Assembly: GCA_037200685.1 (NCBI GenBank)
Contig: JBBCIG010000019.1
Coordinates: 248,001 to 312,000 of the forward strand
DNA from: JAJKIP01 sp037200685
GTDB taxonomy: Bacteria > Bacteroidota > Bacteroidia > Chitinophagales > Chitinophagaceae
Direction: 5' to 3'
Length of the DNA: 64,000 bases
The notes below the pieces were generated by a model, which made no database searches, was not told where the DNA came from, and was given only the letters and a program-made list of their open reading frames with translations. Position numbers and translations under genes: made by a program. Positions 1 to 8,715 of this stretch are shown in pieces (within the stretch, counting starts at the first letter, position 1; every line of letters begins with the position of its first letter).

Positions 1-367
1 CTTCACGGCACACCTGTTGTTTGGGGTTAGGCGGTGCAATGCCATACTCTTTCAACTTCTGTTTTCCCTGTTCCGTCATCCAGTCTGTTGTCCATGCCGG
101 GGCAAGCACCGAAGTAATTTTTACATGCTGAAAGCCATTGGAAAGTAATTCCATTTTTATATTCGCACTGATCATATCCATTGCCGGGCATCCCGTGTAA
201 GTAGGCGTTATGATTACTTCGACACCACCATTTCCATCAGGAGTAGTATAAAGTTGCACATCTCTTACAATCCCCAAATCAATAACAGAAAGTACAGGAA
301 CTTCCGGATCGGGTACCTGTTCCAGCAGTGACCATATTCTTTTTTGTACTAATGATAAAACTTTCAT
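1..367 (-). CDS. paaD: Phenylacetyl-CoA epoxidase assembly protein PaaD (partial)
   Basis: The frame opens at the ATG at 367 and runs off the left edge after about 122 codons; the family is usually about 160 residues. The visible part is the MIP18/DUF59 domain: 'VPDPEVPVLSVIDLGIV' near residues 18-34 and the 'TGCPAMD' motif near residue 59. The C-terminal cysteine-rich zinc ribbon typical of PaaD lies outside the window. PaaD is needed for PaaABCE activity, probably in iron-centre assembly. It is the last visible gene of a paaABCD run on the minus strand, but 232 bases holding repeat DNA separate it from paaC, which is unusual for this operon. Confidence 0.9.
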   Translation of the reverse strand, partial: MKVLSLVQKRIWSLLEQVPDPEVPVLSVIDLGIVRDVQLYTTPDGNGGVEVIITPTYTGCPAMDMISANIKMELLSNGFQHVKITSVLAPAWTTDWMTEQGKQKLKEYGIAPPNPKQQVCRE

Positions 368-445
368 GATAGTTTTTCTTAAACTTCTGCAATATTAGTT
401 TTATAAATAATGTTGTAAACCAGCAGTAAGTTTTGATAGCTTGTC

Positions 446-537
446 CCCCGATGATTCGGGATCATCATCCCTTGTTGAGCGAAGCGAAATCCCGATGTAT
501 ATCGGGACGACGCTCCCTGCCTACCGGCAGGCAGGCA
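446..537. repeat. Modular intergenic repeat, copy R1 (divergent)
   Basis: This block lies between paaC and paaD. It holds an inverted repeat CCCGATGATTCGGGA (447-461), a second one with arms TCCCGAT/ATCGGGA (490-507), a GAGCGAAGCGAAAT word, the word CGACGCTCC, and a CTGCC/GGCAG hairpin (517-530). The CCCGAT...ATCGGG module and the CGACGCTCC word recur in the other copies of the dispersed family in this window. It could act as a transcript hairpin or simply be a repeat landing site. Confidence 0.6.
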
Positions 538-599
538 GTTCAACTGCATATCCTTGGTCATCTTTTTTAAACCCTATAAAAGTTAATAACTTCTTTAAT

Positions 600-1352
600 T
601 CACCACTCACAACCGGGATACGTTCTTTGCAATGTTTGCAGGTCAGCTAAAATATCAGTAAGGTATTTGGAATGTTTGCCTTCTTTGCCCCCTGTTTGCA
701 TCTTACTATGTCCGGGAATAGCAAGCGTAGCTTTATCAAAAATTTCTTTTACTTTATTCATCCACGATTTACTCAATGAAGAAACATCCACGCCAATATT
801 ATCATTTGCACATGCTATCTCGTAGTTTGTATTTTCAAATAATTCTCCGGCAAAAGAACTTAAAAGGTTAATAGCATTTTCCATCCTGCGATGACTTTCT
901 TCAGTTCCATCACCAAGCCTGATCACCCATTCGCTGCTCCATCTTAAATGATAAGTCACTTCTTTCAATGCCTTAGTTGCAATGGCAGCAAGCTGCTCAT
1001 CCTTACTATGCTGTAATTTTTCATATAATAAATATTGATAGTTGCTAAATAAGAACTGTCGCAAAATAGTTTGTGCCCAATCACCGTTTGGCTGCTCTGT
1101 TAATAAACAATTTTTAAATTCATGCGCATCTCTTAAATAAGCAAGTGTATCTTCTGTTGAGCCGTCATCTTTCAGCAGCGCCACATATTGATAAAAATTT
1201 CTTGCCTGCCCGATAAGATCCAAAGAAATATTTGTGATAGCAATATCCTGTTCCAGCACGGGCCCATGCCCGCACCATTCACTGTTCCGGTGACCAAGTA
1301 TTAAAGCGTTGTCAGCTAAATGAATCGTATAGTCAATTAAATGTTGCTTCAT
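600..1352 (-). CDS. paaC: Phenylacetyl-CoA 1,2-epoxidase structural subunit PaaC
   Basis: This 250-residue protein matches PaaC (also called PaaI) over its full length. The N-terminus has the family pattern 'LADNALILGHRNSEWCGHGP' and 'DIALTNISLDLIGQAR'-like sequence around residues 12-50. PaaC has the ferritin-like fold but is the non-catalytic partner of PaaA in the PaaAC heterodimer that epoxidises the ring of phenylacetyl-CoA. It follows paaB with a 25-base gap and precedes paaD after a longer, repeat-filled gap. The protein acts in the cytosol. Confidence 0.93.
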   Translation of the reverse strand: MKQHLIDYTIHLADNALILGHRNSEWCGHGPVLEQDIAITNISLDLIGQARNFYQYVALLKDDGSTEDTLAYLRDAHEFKNCLLTEQPNGDWAQTILRQFLFSNYQYLLYEKLQHSKDEQLAAIATKALKEVTYHLRWSSEWVIRLGDGTEESHRRMENAINLLSSFAGELFENTNYEIACANDNIGVDVSSLSKSWMNKVKEIFDKATLAIPGHSKMQTGGKEGKHSKYLTDILADLQTLQRTYPGCEW

Positions 1353-1377
1353 AAATCTTCGCCTCGGCGGGTAGGGT

Positions 1378-1752
1378 TTACATGTGATTCACTTCATCCG
1401 GCAAATCATAAAAAGTAGGATGGCGATATACTTTATCATTGGCAGGTTCATACAACGAAGCGCTTTCATCGGGGCTGGATGCATGAATGTGTTTTGATTC
1501 CACCGCCCAGATGCTTACCCCTTCCATTCTTCTTGTATAAACATCTCTCGCATTTTCAATCGCCATTTGTGCATCAGCGGCATGCAGGCTGCCCACATGT
1601 TTATGATCTAGTCCCTGCTTACTGCGAATAAAAATTTCCCAAAGTGGCCAATCATTCTTTGTGCCCCTATCCCCTAAAGGGGGATTAAGGTCGCCTCCTG
1701 TTTTATCTTCAGGTATATCGCCGTAATAAAATTTTCTGATAAATTTTTCCAT
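1378..1752 (-). CDS. paaB: Phenylacetyl-CoA epoxidase subunit PaaB with N-terminal repeat-derived extension
   Basis: Residues from about 34 onward (NDWPLWEIFIRSKQGLDHKHVG...) align with PaaB, which normally begins at this point and has about 95 residues; the C-terminus 'VYRHPTFYDLPDEVNHM' is canonical. PaaB bridges the PaaAC dimers of the epoxidase. The first 33 residues are extra. Residues about 19-32 (GGDLNPPLGDRG) are encoded by a copy of the CCCCTAAAGGGG repeat at 1663-1697, also found beside paaA and the MFS gene. No other ATG exists between 1752 and the conserved domain, so either the repeat is translated or a non-ATG start downstream of it is used. Confidence 0.9.
   Translation of the reverse strand: MEKFIRKFYYGDIPEDKTGGDLNPPLGDRGTKNDWPLWEIFIRSKQGLDHKHVGSLHAADAQMAIENARDVYTRRMEGVSIWAVESKHIHASSPDESASLYEPANDKVYRHPTFYDLPDEVNHM
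1663..1697. repeat. CCCCTAAAGGGG-type palindromic repeat inside paaB
   Basis: The palindrome CCCCTAAAGGGG (1671-1682), preceded by CCCCTAT and followed by GATTAAGG, is close to the copies at 1789-1810 and 55622-55643. Here it lies within the translated N-terminal extension of PaaB, where it reads LNPPLGD. Its presence in three sites with shared flanks shows that it is a dispersed element and not an ancestral part of paaB. Confidence 0.75.
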
Positions 1753-1788
1753 TATTCAAAATTTTGAAACTGTTATACTGTTTCCAAA

Positions 1789-1810
1789 GCCCCTTTAGGG
1801 GATGGGGGTT
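1789..1810. repeat. CCCCTAAAGGGG-type palindromic repeat at the paaA stop codon
   Basis: On the minus strand the element reads as a CCCCCATCCCCTAAAGGGGC unit. The TAA inside the palindrome is the stop codon of paaA, and the last residues of PaaA (TPIP) come from the repeat. In the mRNA the arms could also form a short stem between paaA and paaB. Confidence 0.75.
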
Positions 1811-2733
1811 TGTTTTTTCTTTTCGGCAAAGGCCTTCGCCGCTTCTCGCACCCACTCACCATCTTCCCATGCTTTTCTTCTTGTATCCAATCTTTCTTTA
1901 TTGCAGGGGCCATTCCCTTTTACTACGTTCCAGAATTCATCCCAGTCAATTTCACCAAAGTCATATTGTTTTGTTTGTTCATTCCATTTAAGGTTAGTAT
2001 CGGGTAATATCATTCCTAATACTTTCACCTGTTCGGCACACATGTTCACAAACTCCTGTCGCAGTTCATCATTGCTTTTTCTTTTGATCTTCCATTTCAT
2101 ACTTTGATCGCTGTTGGTGCTTTCGGTATCCTTTGGCCCAAACATCATCAACGATGGCCACCACCAGCGGTTGATCGCATCCTGGCACATTGCCTTTTGT
2201 TCTTTGCTTCCTTTACTTAGTGTCAATAAAATTTCGAAACCCTGCCGTTGATGAAAACTTTCTTCTTTGCAAATACGTACCATCGCCCTTGCATAAGGGC
2301 CATACGATGTTCTTGTCAGCATTACCTGGTTGAGTATAGCAGCGCCATCTACTAACCAGCCAATAGCGCCAATGTCCGCCCATGTTAATGTCGGATAATT
2401 AAAAATGGAAGAGTATTTCGCTTTGCCGCTATGCAGGTCGTTAATAGTTTGCTCTCTTGTTGTTCCTAAAGTTTCCGTCGCGGAGTATAAATACAATCCG
2501 TGTCCTGCTTCATCCTGAACTTTAGCAAGCAGTATCGCTTTACGTTTTAATGATGGGGCCCTTGTTATCCAGTTTCCTTCGGGAAGCATACCCACTATTT
2601 CGCTATGTGCATGCTGACTGATTTGGCGCACCAACGTTTTCCTGTATGCATCCGGCATCCAGTCTTTTGGTTCGATCTTTATTTCCGTATCAATATTTTG
2701 CTGGAATAACTTCTCAGGTTCATGAACAGGCAT
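1795..2733 (-). CDS. paaA: Phenylacetyl-CoA 1,2-epoxidase catalytic subunit PaaA
   Basis: This is the 312-residue catalytic subunit (PaaG in older naming) of the oxygen-dependent epoxidase that converts phenylacetyl-CoA to its 1,2-epoxide. The di-iron ligand motifs are visible: DEAGH (about residues 73-77) and EESFH (about 156-160). The length agrees with the family. It is first in the paaABCD run, 42 bases ahead of paaB. The final residues are encoded by a dispersed repeat that supplies the stop codon. Electrons should come from PaaE, whose gene lies about 14 kb away at 16459 on the same strand. Confidence 0.95.
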   Translation of the reverse strand: MPVHEPEKLFQQNIDTEIKIEPKDWMPDAYRKTLVRQISQHAHSEIVGMLPEGNWITRAPSLKRKAILLAKVQDEAGHGLYLYSATETLGTTREQTINDLHSGKAKYSSIFNYPTLTWADIGAIGWLVDGAAILNQVMLTRTSYGPYARAMVRICKEESFHQRQGFEILLTLSKGSKEQKAMCQDAINRWWWPSLMMFGPKDTESTNSDQSMKWKIKRKSNDELRQEFVNMCAEQVKVLGMILPDTNLKWNEQTKQYDFGEIDWDEFWNVVKGNGPCNKERLDTRRKAWEDGEWVREAAKAFAEKKKQTPIP

Positions 2734-2823
2734 AGCAGAAAATTTATTAATGCAATTTACGAAATGAGGAACAGGCTATCTTTTCTAATAGAGTGCTTAT
2801 AAAAACATAATTGTGCCCGTTTT

Positions 2824-3693
2824 TTATGCCTCTTTCAAAAACATTTTCCTGTATTTCATCGGGTTCATCTGGTATTGGTTTAAAAACTGCCGGTTGAAAT
2901 TAGAAACGTTATTGTAGCCGCATTCATAACAAACCTGTGTGATGCTCATGTCATCTTCCACCAATAATTTCGCCGCCTTCTGTAAGCGTAATTCCTGCAC
3001 AAACGCCGAAAACGTTTTTCTTGTTCTAAGCGAAAAGAAACGGGAGAAAGCATTTTCATTCATGCCGGCTATTTCCGCGGCTTCGGACAATCTTATTTCA
3101 TTTTCAAAGTTGGAACTGACCCAATCAAATACTTTGCATAAACGGGATGATTCTTTTTCATTATACCCAACCTGTGTGGCTTTCGTTATTGGCAATAGAT
3201 GTTTTGATTCTTCTATATCGAGTAACATCTCTATGAGGCAAAGCCATCTTTTCATGCCCGATAAGGAAACAATATCAAAAAGTCTTTTGCTGATCTTTTG
3301 AGCGGTTTCTCCGCGAATGTCCAGTCCATGCAATGAACGTTCAAATAGTTTATGTAACGAGCGGGCTTCGGGTAACTCTAAAAAATCATTGCCTAAAGAT
3401 GCTTCTGTAAAATGAACGACAATTGATTTGGCCCGCAGATCAGAACCCTCTTCATAATATTTATCATCATTCTTAAATGTATGCGGAATATTAGGGCCGA
3501 TAAAAGCGAGGTTGCCCGGCCGAAAGTCAGAAATATGGTCGCCGATAAAGCGTTTCCCTGTGCTTTCGGTTACGAGTACTATCTCATATTCCGGGTGATA
3601 ATGCCATGGCGTGGGATAATAGTTATAGTCAAAAAATTTCACCACAAAGGAATGGTCCCTCTCCAGTGGCAAATGCTCCAATGCCGGTTTCAT
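2824..3693 (-). CDS. AraC-family transcriptional regulator with N-terminal cupin domain
   Basis: The 289-residue protein has an N-terminal cupin-like ligand domain (about residues 20-110, with 'WHYHPEYEIVLV' and 'GPNIPHTF') and a C-terminal double HTH of the AraC type (about residues 188-285, ending in 'YECGYNNVSNFNRQF...MNPMKYR'). It is divergently transcribed from the susC-like gene with a 209-base shared upstream region. That places it as the likely sugar-responsive activator of the glycan locus rather than a regulator of paa, but this is inference from position. Confidence 0.88.
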   Translation of the reverse strand: MKPALEHLPLERDHSFVVKFFDYNYYPTPWHYHPEYEIVLVTESTGKRFIGDHISDFRPGNLAFIGPNIPHTFKNDDKYYEEGSDLRAKSIVVHFTEASLGNDFLELPEARSLHKLFERSLHGLDIRGETAQKISKRLFDIVSLSGMKRWLCLIEMLLDIEESKHLLPITKATQVGYNEKESSRLCKVFDWVSSNFENEIRLSEAAEIAGMNENAFSRFFSLRTRKTFSAFVQELRLQKAAKLLVEDDMSITQVCYECGYNNVSNFNRQFLNQYQMNPMKYRKMFLKEA

Positions 3694-3902
3694 AGTTACA
3701 TTGATCGTTTTATGTCCTGAAATTATTTAATTATAAATTCATTTTGCTAAAAAAGTATAAGTTTTTTTGGAAATACTGGTAGTTTCCACTTTACCAGGTC
3801 TTTAGTTTTGGTAGTTGACAAATGCAATGCCTCTCCCCTACACATTGCACCGGCTTTACTAGCCGGCCCTTTCCAAATATCTAATGATCTAAAAACTGCT
3901 TT

Positions 3903-6900
3903 ATGAAACAATCCTTTTTCTACCCGTTCAAAACGGCGATCCTTCTTTTTATTTTCCTGGGGCTGCAATATGTTGCTTTTTCCAACGACCATTCTTTTTA
4001 TCACACTGCTGAGGCCGCGGATATAACTGTACGTGGTACAGTAAAAGATCTTGACGGTACATCTTTACCCGGTGCATCCATTACAGAAAAAGGTACCAAC
4101 AATACAGTGATAGCCGGTACGAGCGGCGATTTTTCCATTACTGTTAAAGAGGGTGCTACTCTTTCTATTTCTTATATAGGTTACGAGATACAGGAAATAG
4201 CGGCAATGGCCAGCCAGCCATTGAGTATTTCATTAGTGCGCCAGAGTATCAGTAATACAGAAGTGGTCGTTACTGCGCTGGGCATTCGAAAAGAAAAAGC
4301 AAAGATCTCTTATGCTACGCAGGAAGTAAAAGGCACCGCATTAGAAAAAGCGCCGGAGCCCAACGTAGTAAGCAACCTGGTGGGTAAGGTAGCTGGTTTA
4401 AATATCGTAACGAAGAGTAATCTTTTTGAGAACCCGGAGATATTATTAAGAGGGGCAGCAACATTGGTAGTGATAGATGGTGTGCCGACAGATAAAGACA
4501 ATTTTGATTTTTGGAACCTTAACGCCAATGATATTGAGAATGTAAACGTATTGAAAGGAACTGCGGCGGCAGCGCTATATGGTACATTGGGTATTAATGG
4601 TGCTATTATGATCACTACCAAAAAAGGTAAAGCGGGAGTAAAGGGTGTTGAAGTATCTTATAACACCACTACGCAGTTTCAAACAGGGTTTTTGCGTGTT
4701 CCCAAAACGCAAGATCAGTATGGTATGGGATGGAGCGGTTACTATGCCTTCGTAAATGGTAAAGGTGGCGGCGGCTGGTATGATGATTATGGTTATGTAT
4801 GGGGGCCAAAATTGAATGTACCGAATAGCGCCAATGCAAGCGGCTTTAATGAATACCCGCAGTACAACAGTCCGTTTGATCCGAACAATACTTTTTCTTT
4901 TACGCAAGCCGGCTTTACTGATCAAAGTCATTATAAGCCATTGCCTGCTATATCAAGAGGCAAAGACAACCTGAAGAATTTTTTAAACAATGAATTGTTT
5001 ACGACGCACAGTGTAGCGGTGGCCGGTAAAAATGAAAATGCGGATTACCGTATTTCACTTACACATATGTACCAGAAGGGACAAGTACCGAATACCAAAT
5101 TGAATTCTACCACGCTGAATCTTTCCGGGGGTTTAAAGGTTACTGATAAATTCAGGCTGGAATCAACTCTTTCTTATAATAAACAATACACACCCAACTA
5201 TCCGCAAACAGGATATGGGGCTAATAACTTTTTTTACAACATCCTTTTGTGGATGGGGCCTGATGTTGATATAAGAGATTTAAGAAATTACTGGCAGCCC
5301 GGCGGTGGCCGTGATGAAGGAGGCAGTTTATACCAATATGGTGTGCAAAATCAGCAGCAATTCAATTACAATTACACCTGGTATAATAATCCATGGTACC
5401 TCGCCCATGAAACACTCAATGGGTATACCAACGATGTTATCACCGGACAGTTAAATGCCACTTATGATCTCACAAAAGACCTGTCTTTCTTTATAAGAAG
5501 CGGCATCATCACGAACAATGCTTTTTCCTCATTAAAAACACCGAAGAGTTATGTTTTTTATGGTAATACAGAGTTTGATGGTAATTACAGTGAAAGAAAA
5601 TCAAGCAATTTTCAAATTGTTACCGATGCCTTACTGACGTATAAGAAAACTATTGCTAATGATTTCAGCTTTACCGCTTCACTCGGTGGCAGCACAAGAT
5701 ATACCAGCAGCAGCTATAGTTATTCAAGAACAAATGGTTTGAGCGTTCCGACTAATTATAATTTTGGAAACAGTACTAATGCGGTAATAACTACAAATGA
5801 GAAAAGAGAAAAAGCGGTAAAAAGCTTTTTTGGATATGTTGATATAGATTATAAAAGAATGATCTACCTGGGCGTTACTGCCAGAAATGATGTAACAACT
5901 TCCCTGAAAAAACCTAATAATACCTATGTTTATCCTTCTGTCTCGCTGGGAGCTGTTGTTTCCAATATGTTTAAAATGCCCGAATTCATTTCTTATGTAA
6001 AACTAAGAGGTGCATTTGCTAACGTATCTACAGATGTAATTAACCTGGGGCTCAACAATCTTTACAGGGATTGGTATGCAACTATACCCGTATATGCGAC
6101 TGGCCCCCGCTGGAACAGCAGCAATACATCACTTGTTTTACCAGGCACATTGATACAGCAAGATATAAAACCCAATAGTACAATATCGCAGGAATATGGC
6201 GCGGAGTTGCGGTTTTTGAAAAACAGGTTGGGAGTTGATTTCACTTATTTCACTTACCTGGATAAAGATTTTGCAATTACCGCTCCTGTATCCTCTGCTT
6301 CAGGTTACAATTCATTATTGGTGAATGGAGATGAGATACAAAGAAAAGGGGTAGAGATAGTAGTGACAGCTACACCCATCAGAACAACAAATTTGAAATG
6401 GGATATCATCGCCAATTACAGCACGGCACATCGTTTTGTTAAAGAATATTATAATAATGAAACTATTCGTGATGGTATAAAAGTGGGCGACAGGATTGAC
6501 CAGTTCCGCGGCTATGATTGGGAACGCAGTCCCGATGGCGATATCGTTTATAATTCAAACGGTACTCCTAAATACATTAATCAACTGGTGAACATGGGCC
6601 ACACCGATCCTGATTTTATTGCTGGTCTTACAAATAGTTTCGCTTATAAAAATTTTACATTTAGTTTTTCTTTTGATGGCCGTATCGGCGGTGTCATGTA
6701 TAATGCATTGGAACAAAAACTCTATGAGGGTGGCATGCATACAGCAACCGCTAATTCTTATCGTGATGATGCGTACCTGGGCAATGCAACTTATACCGGT
6801 AATGGCGTGGTAGTAACAAGCGGTGATGTGCAATATGATGTGCAGGGTAATATTACATCAGACACGAGAAAGTTTGCTCCCAATACTACCAAAGTAAATT

Positions 6901-7181
6901 ATATAGACTGGGTGTTCTCCAGTTATGTAAATGGCGTGTCGGGTGCGGATATGTATAAAAAATCATTTGTAAAATTAAGAGAGGTGATCATTGGTTATAA
7001 TGCAAAACCAGGACTGCTAAAGAAAACACCATTTACTGGGGCCAGTATAGCGGTAACAGGCAGGAATTTATTACTATTTACCAAAGTACCGGTGATGGAC
7101 CCTGATGGATATAGCAACGGTAATGGCCTGGCAGAGCCAACCTATCGCAACATTGGTATCAACCTCAACTTAAAATTCTAA
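3903..7181 (+). CDS. SusC/RagA-family TonB-dependent outer-membrane transporter
   Basis: This 1092-residue protein begins with a Sec signal (about residues 1-30), followed by a carboxypeptidase-regulatory-like domain (about 40-110, 'VRGTVKDLDGTSLPGASI'). A plug domain follows (about 120-240, with 'VVIDGVPTD' and the SusC-type 'NVLKGTAAAALYG' and 'GAIMITTKKG'), then a 22-strand barrel ending in 'GINLNLKF'. Such proteins import oligosaccharides bound by a SusD lipoprotein, here the next gene. The plug lacks a few residues between 'LLRG' and 'VVIDG' compared with many relatives. The substrate is not fixed by this gene; the GH144 gene downstream points to beta-1,2-glucan. Confidence 0.95.
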   Translation: MKQSFFYPFKTAILLFIFLGLQYVAFSNDHSFYHTAEAADITVRGTVKDLDGTSLPGASITEKGTNNTVIAGTSGDFSITVKEGATLSISYIGYEIQEIAAMASQPLSISLVRQSISNTEVVVTALGIRKEKAKISYATQEVKGTALEKAPEPNVVSNLVGKVAGLNIVTKSNLFENPEILLRGAATLVVIDGVPTDKDNFDFWNLNANDIENVNVLKGTAAAALYGTLGINGAIMITTKKGKAGVKGVEVSYNTTTQFQTGFLRVPKTQDQYGMGWSGYYAFVNGKGGGGWYDDYGYVWGPKLNVPNSANASGFNEYPQYNSPFDPNNTFSFTQAGFTDQSHYKPLPAISRGKDNLKNFLNNELFTTHSVAVAGKNENADYRISLTHMYQKGQVPNTKLNSTTLNLSGGLKVTDKFRLESTLSYNKQYTPNYPQTGYGANNFFYNILLWMGPDVDIRDLRNYWQPGGGRDEGGSLYQYGVQNQQQFNYNYTWYNNPWYLAHETLNGYTNDVITGQLNATYDLTKDLSFFIRSGIITNNAFSSLKTPKSYVFYGNTEFDGNYSERKSSNFQIVTDALLTYKKTIANDFSFTASLGGSTRYTSSSYSYSRTNGLSVPTNYNFGNSTNAVITTNEKREKAVKSFFGYVDIDYKRMIYLGVTARNDVTTSLKKPNNTYVYPSVSLGAVVSNMFKMPEFISYVKLRGAFANVSTDVINLGLNNLYRDWYATIPVYATGPRWNSSNTSLVLPGTLIQQDIKPNSTISQEYGAELRFLKNRLGVDFTYFTYLDKDFAITAPVSSASGYNSLLVNGDEIQRKGVEIVVTATPIRTTNLKWDIIANYSTAHRFVKEYYNNETIRDGIKVGDRIDQFRGYDWERSPDGDIVYNSNGTPKYINQLVNMGHTDPDFIAGLTNSFAYKNFTFSFSFDGRIGGVMYNALEQKLYEGGMHTATANSYRDDAYLGNATYTGNGVVVTSGDVQYDVQGNITSDTRKFAPNTTKVNYIDWVFSSYVNGVSGADMYKKSFVKLREVIIGYNAKPGLLKKTPFTGASIAVTGRNLLLFTKVPVMDPDGYSNGNGLAEPTYRNIGINLNLKF

Positions 7182-7219
7182 TACACTGATTGTTTAATGC
7201 AGTTATAAAATATTTCATT

Positions 7220-8686
7220 ATGAAAAAACTAACATATAAATATATAGCCGGGTTTGTTGTAATGCTGCTGTTATTGGGCTCTTGTAAAAAATACAGCGAC
7301 TTTCAAACAAATCCGAATCTTCCCGCAACGGCTACGCCAGCATTGTTGCTCACCAATATTTGCTATAGCATTTTTTATTATGATAACACACAGGCGGCTT
7401 TTGCCTCCCGTCATCTCACTTATTATGAAAGAGGAAATTCCGCGGTAGATTATGGCTGGAACCAGGGTACTAATGATAATTACAGTTTTGATAATTATAA
7501 TGTGCTTCGCCAGGTCATGCAAATGGATGCAATAGCAACACAAAGCGGCCAGTCGCAATACCTCGGTCTCACAAAATTTTTCCGTGCTTTATTATTCAGC
7601 CAGGTGACGGAGATCTATGGCGATATTCCTTTTACCAAAGCGTTGCAGGCCACTGCGGGAGGCTATAAACCGGAATACGATACACAGGAATCTATTTATA
7701 AAGCGATATTACAGGAGTTGGATGAAGCCAATACATTATTGGATGATGGCAAAGGGAAAATCAATGGAGATATTATTTATGATGGCAAAGCCAGCCAATG
7801 GAAAAAATTAGTAAATGCTTTCAAGCTACGGTTGTTAATTCACCTAAGTAAAAAAGAAACGAATACAAACTTAAATATTAAAACACAGTTCAGCTCTATC
7901 ACCAGCAATCCATCAAAATATCCATTGTTTGGTAGCAATACGGATAATGCACAATTGGTATTTAATTCAACCGCCCCGGATAACTATTATCCTAATTACG
8001 GATATCTTTCATTGGCTACAGCCGTAAGTATGGAAAAAGGATTTGTAAAAATTTTAAAAGACCGCAGCGATCCCCGGTTGTTTGAAATCGCAGAACCGGT
8101 GAACGGGCCTGCCGGCGTTTTTACCAGTTATGAAGGAGTAGATGCGGGTCTCACGGTGAGCAATCAACAAACCGCTTCCGCCAACGCTTCGAGAATCAAA
8201 GCCCGGTATCACGACGATAAAATAAATGAACCCTGGATATTGATGGGTTATGCGGAACAGGAGTTTTTAATCGCGGAAGCGATCAGCCGTAATTGGATCA
8301 CAGGTGCGGGTACTGCCAGGAGCCATTATGATAATGCTGTTACTGCATCTATGAATTTTTATGGCATCAACGGCGCAGCTGCTACTACTTATCTTGCCAG
8401 CCCCTTAGTTGTTTTTAATACAGGCACTGCATTAAACCAAATTGCTACGCAAAAATATATCGCCATGTTTATGAACAGCGGCTGGGAGCCTTTTCTTGAA
8501 CAACGGAGAACAGGCATTCCCACGCTGAATGTTGGCCCCGGTACTATTAATAATATGATAGTACCGAAAAGATGGTTATACCCGCAAAGCGAACATGATT
8601 ACAATGCGGATAACCTTGCTAAAGCATTACAGGCGCAATACAGCGGTAATGATAATGTCAACGGCGTTATGTGGCTGATTCAATAA
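7220..8686 (+). CDS. SusD/RagB-family outer-membrane lipoprotein (SusD-like_2 type)
   Basis: The start is set at the ATG at 7220, because from there a lipoprotein signal follows (MKKLTYKY..., lipobox LLGSC near residue 22); an upstream ATG at 7190 would only add ten residues. The 488-residue product has the SusD-like_2 pattern, with 'FFRALLFSQVTEIYGDIPF' near residue 125 and a C-terminus rich in the 'RRTGIPTL...VPKRWLYPQSEHDYN' signature. It should sit on the cell surface as the lid of the SusC channel and bind the glycan. It follows susC by 38 bases, in one operon with the genes downstream. Confidence 0.93.
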   Translation: MKKLTYKYIAGFVVMLLLLGSCKKYSDFQTNPNLPATATPALLLTNICYSIFYYDNTQAAFASRHLTYYERGNSAVDYGWNQGTNDNYSFDNYNVLRQVMQMDAIATQSGQSQYLGLTKFFRALLFSQVTEIYGDIPFTKALQATAGGYKPEYDTQESIYKAILQELDEANTLLDDGKGKINGDIIYDGKASQWKKLVNAFKLRLLIHLSKKETNTNLNIKTQFSSITSNPSKYPLFGSNTDNAQLVFNSTAPDNYYPNYGYLSLATAVSMEKGFVKILKDRSDPRLFEIAEPVNGPAGVFTSYEGVDAGLTVSNQQTASANASRIKARYHDDKINEPWILMGYAEQEFLIAEAISRNWITGAGTARSHYDNAVTASMNFYGINGAAATTYLASPLVVFNTGTALNQIATQKYIAMFMNSGWEPFLEQRRTGIPTLNVGPGTINNMIVPKRWLYPQSEHDYNADNLAKALQAQYSGNDNVNGVMWLIQ

Positions 8687-8715
8687 TAAGGCGGAGTCGC
8701 CATTAACATACAACG

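Noticed and set aside
441..650. Short plus-strand frame between paaC and paaD
   Set aside because: It is made of repeat R1 and the reverse of paaC; no protein-like pattern.
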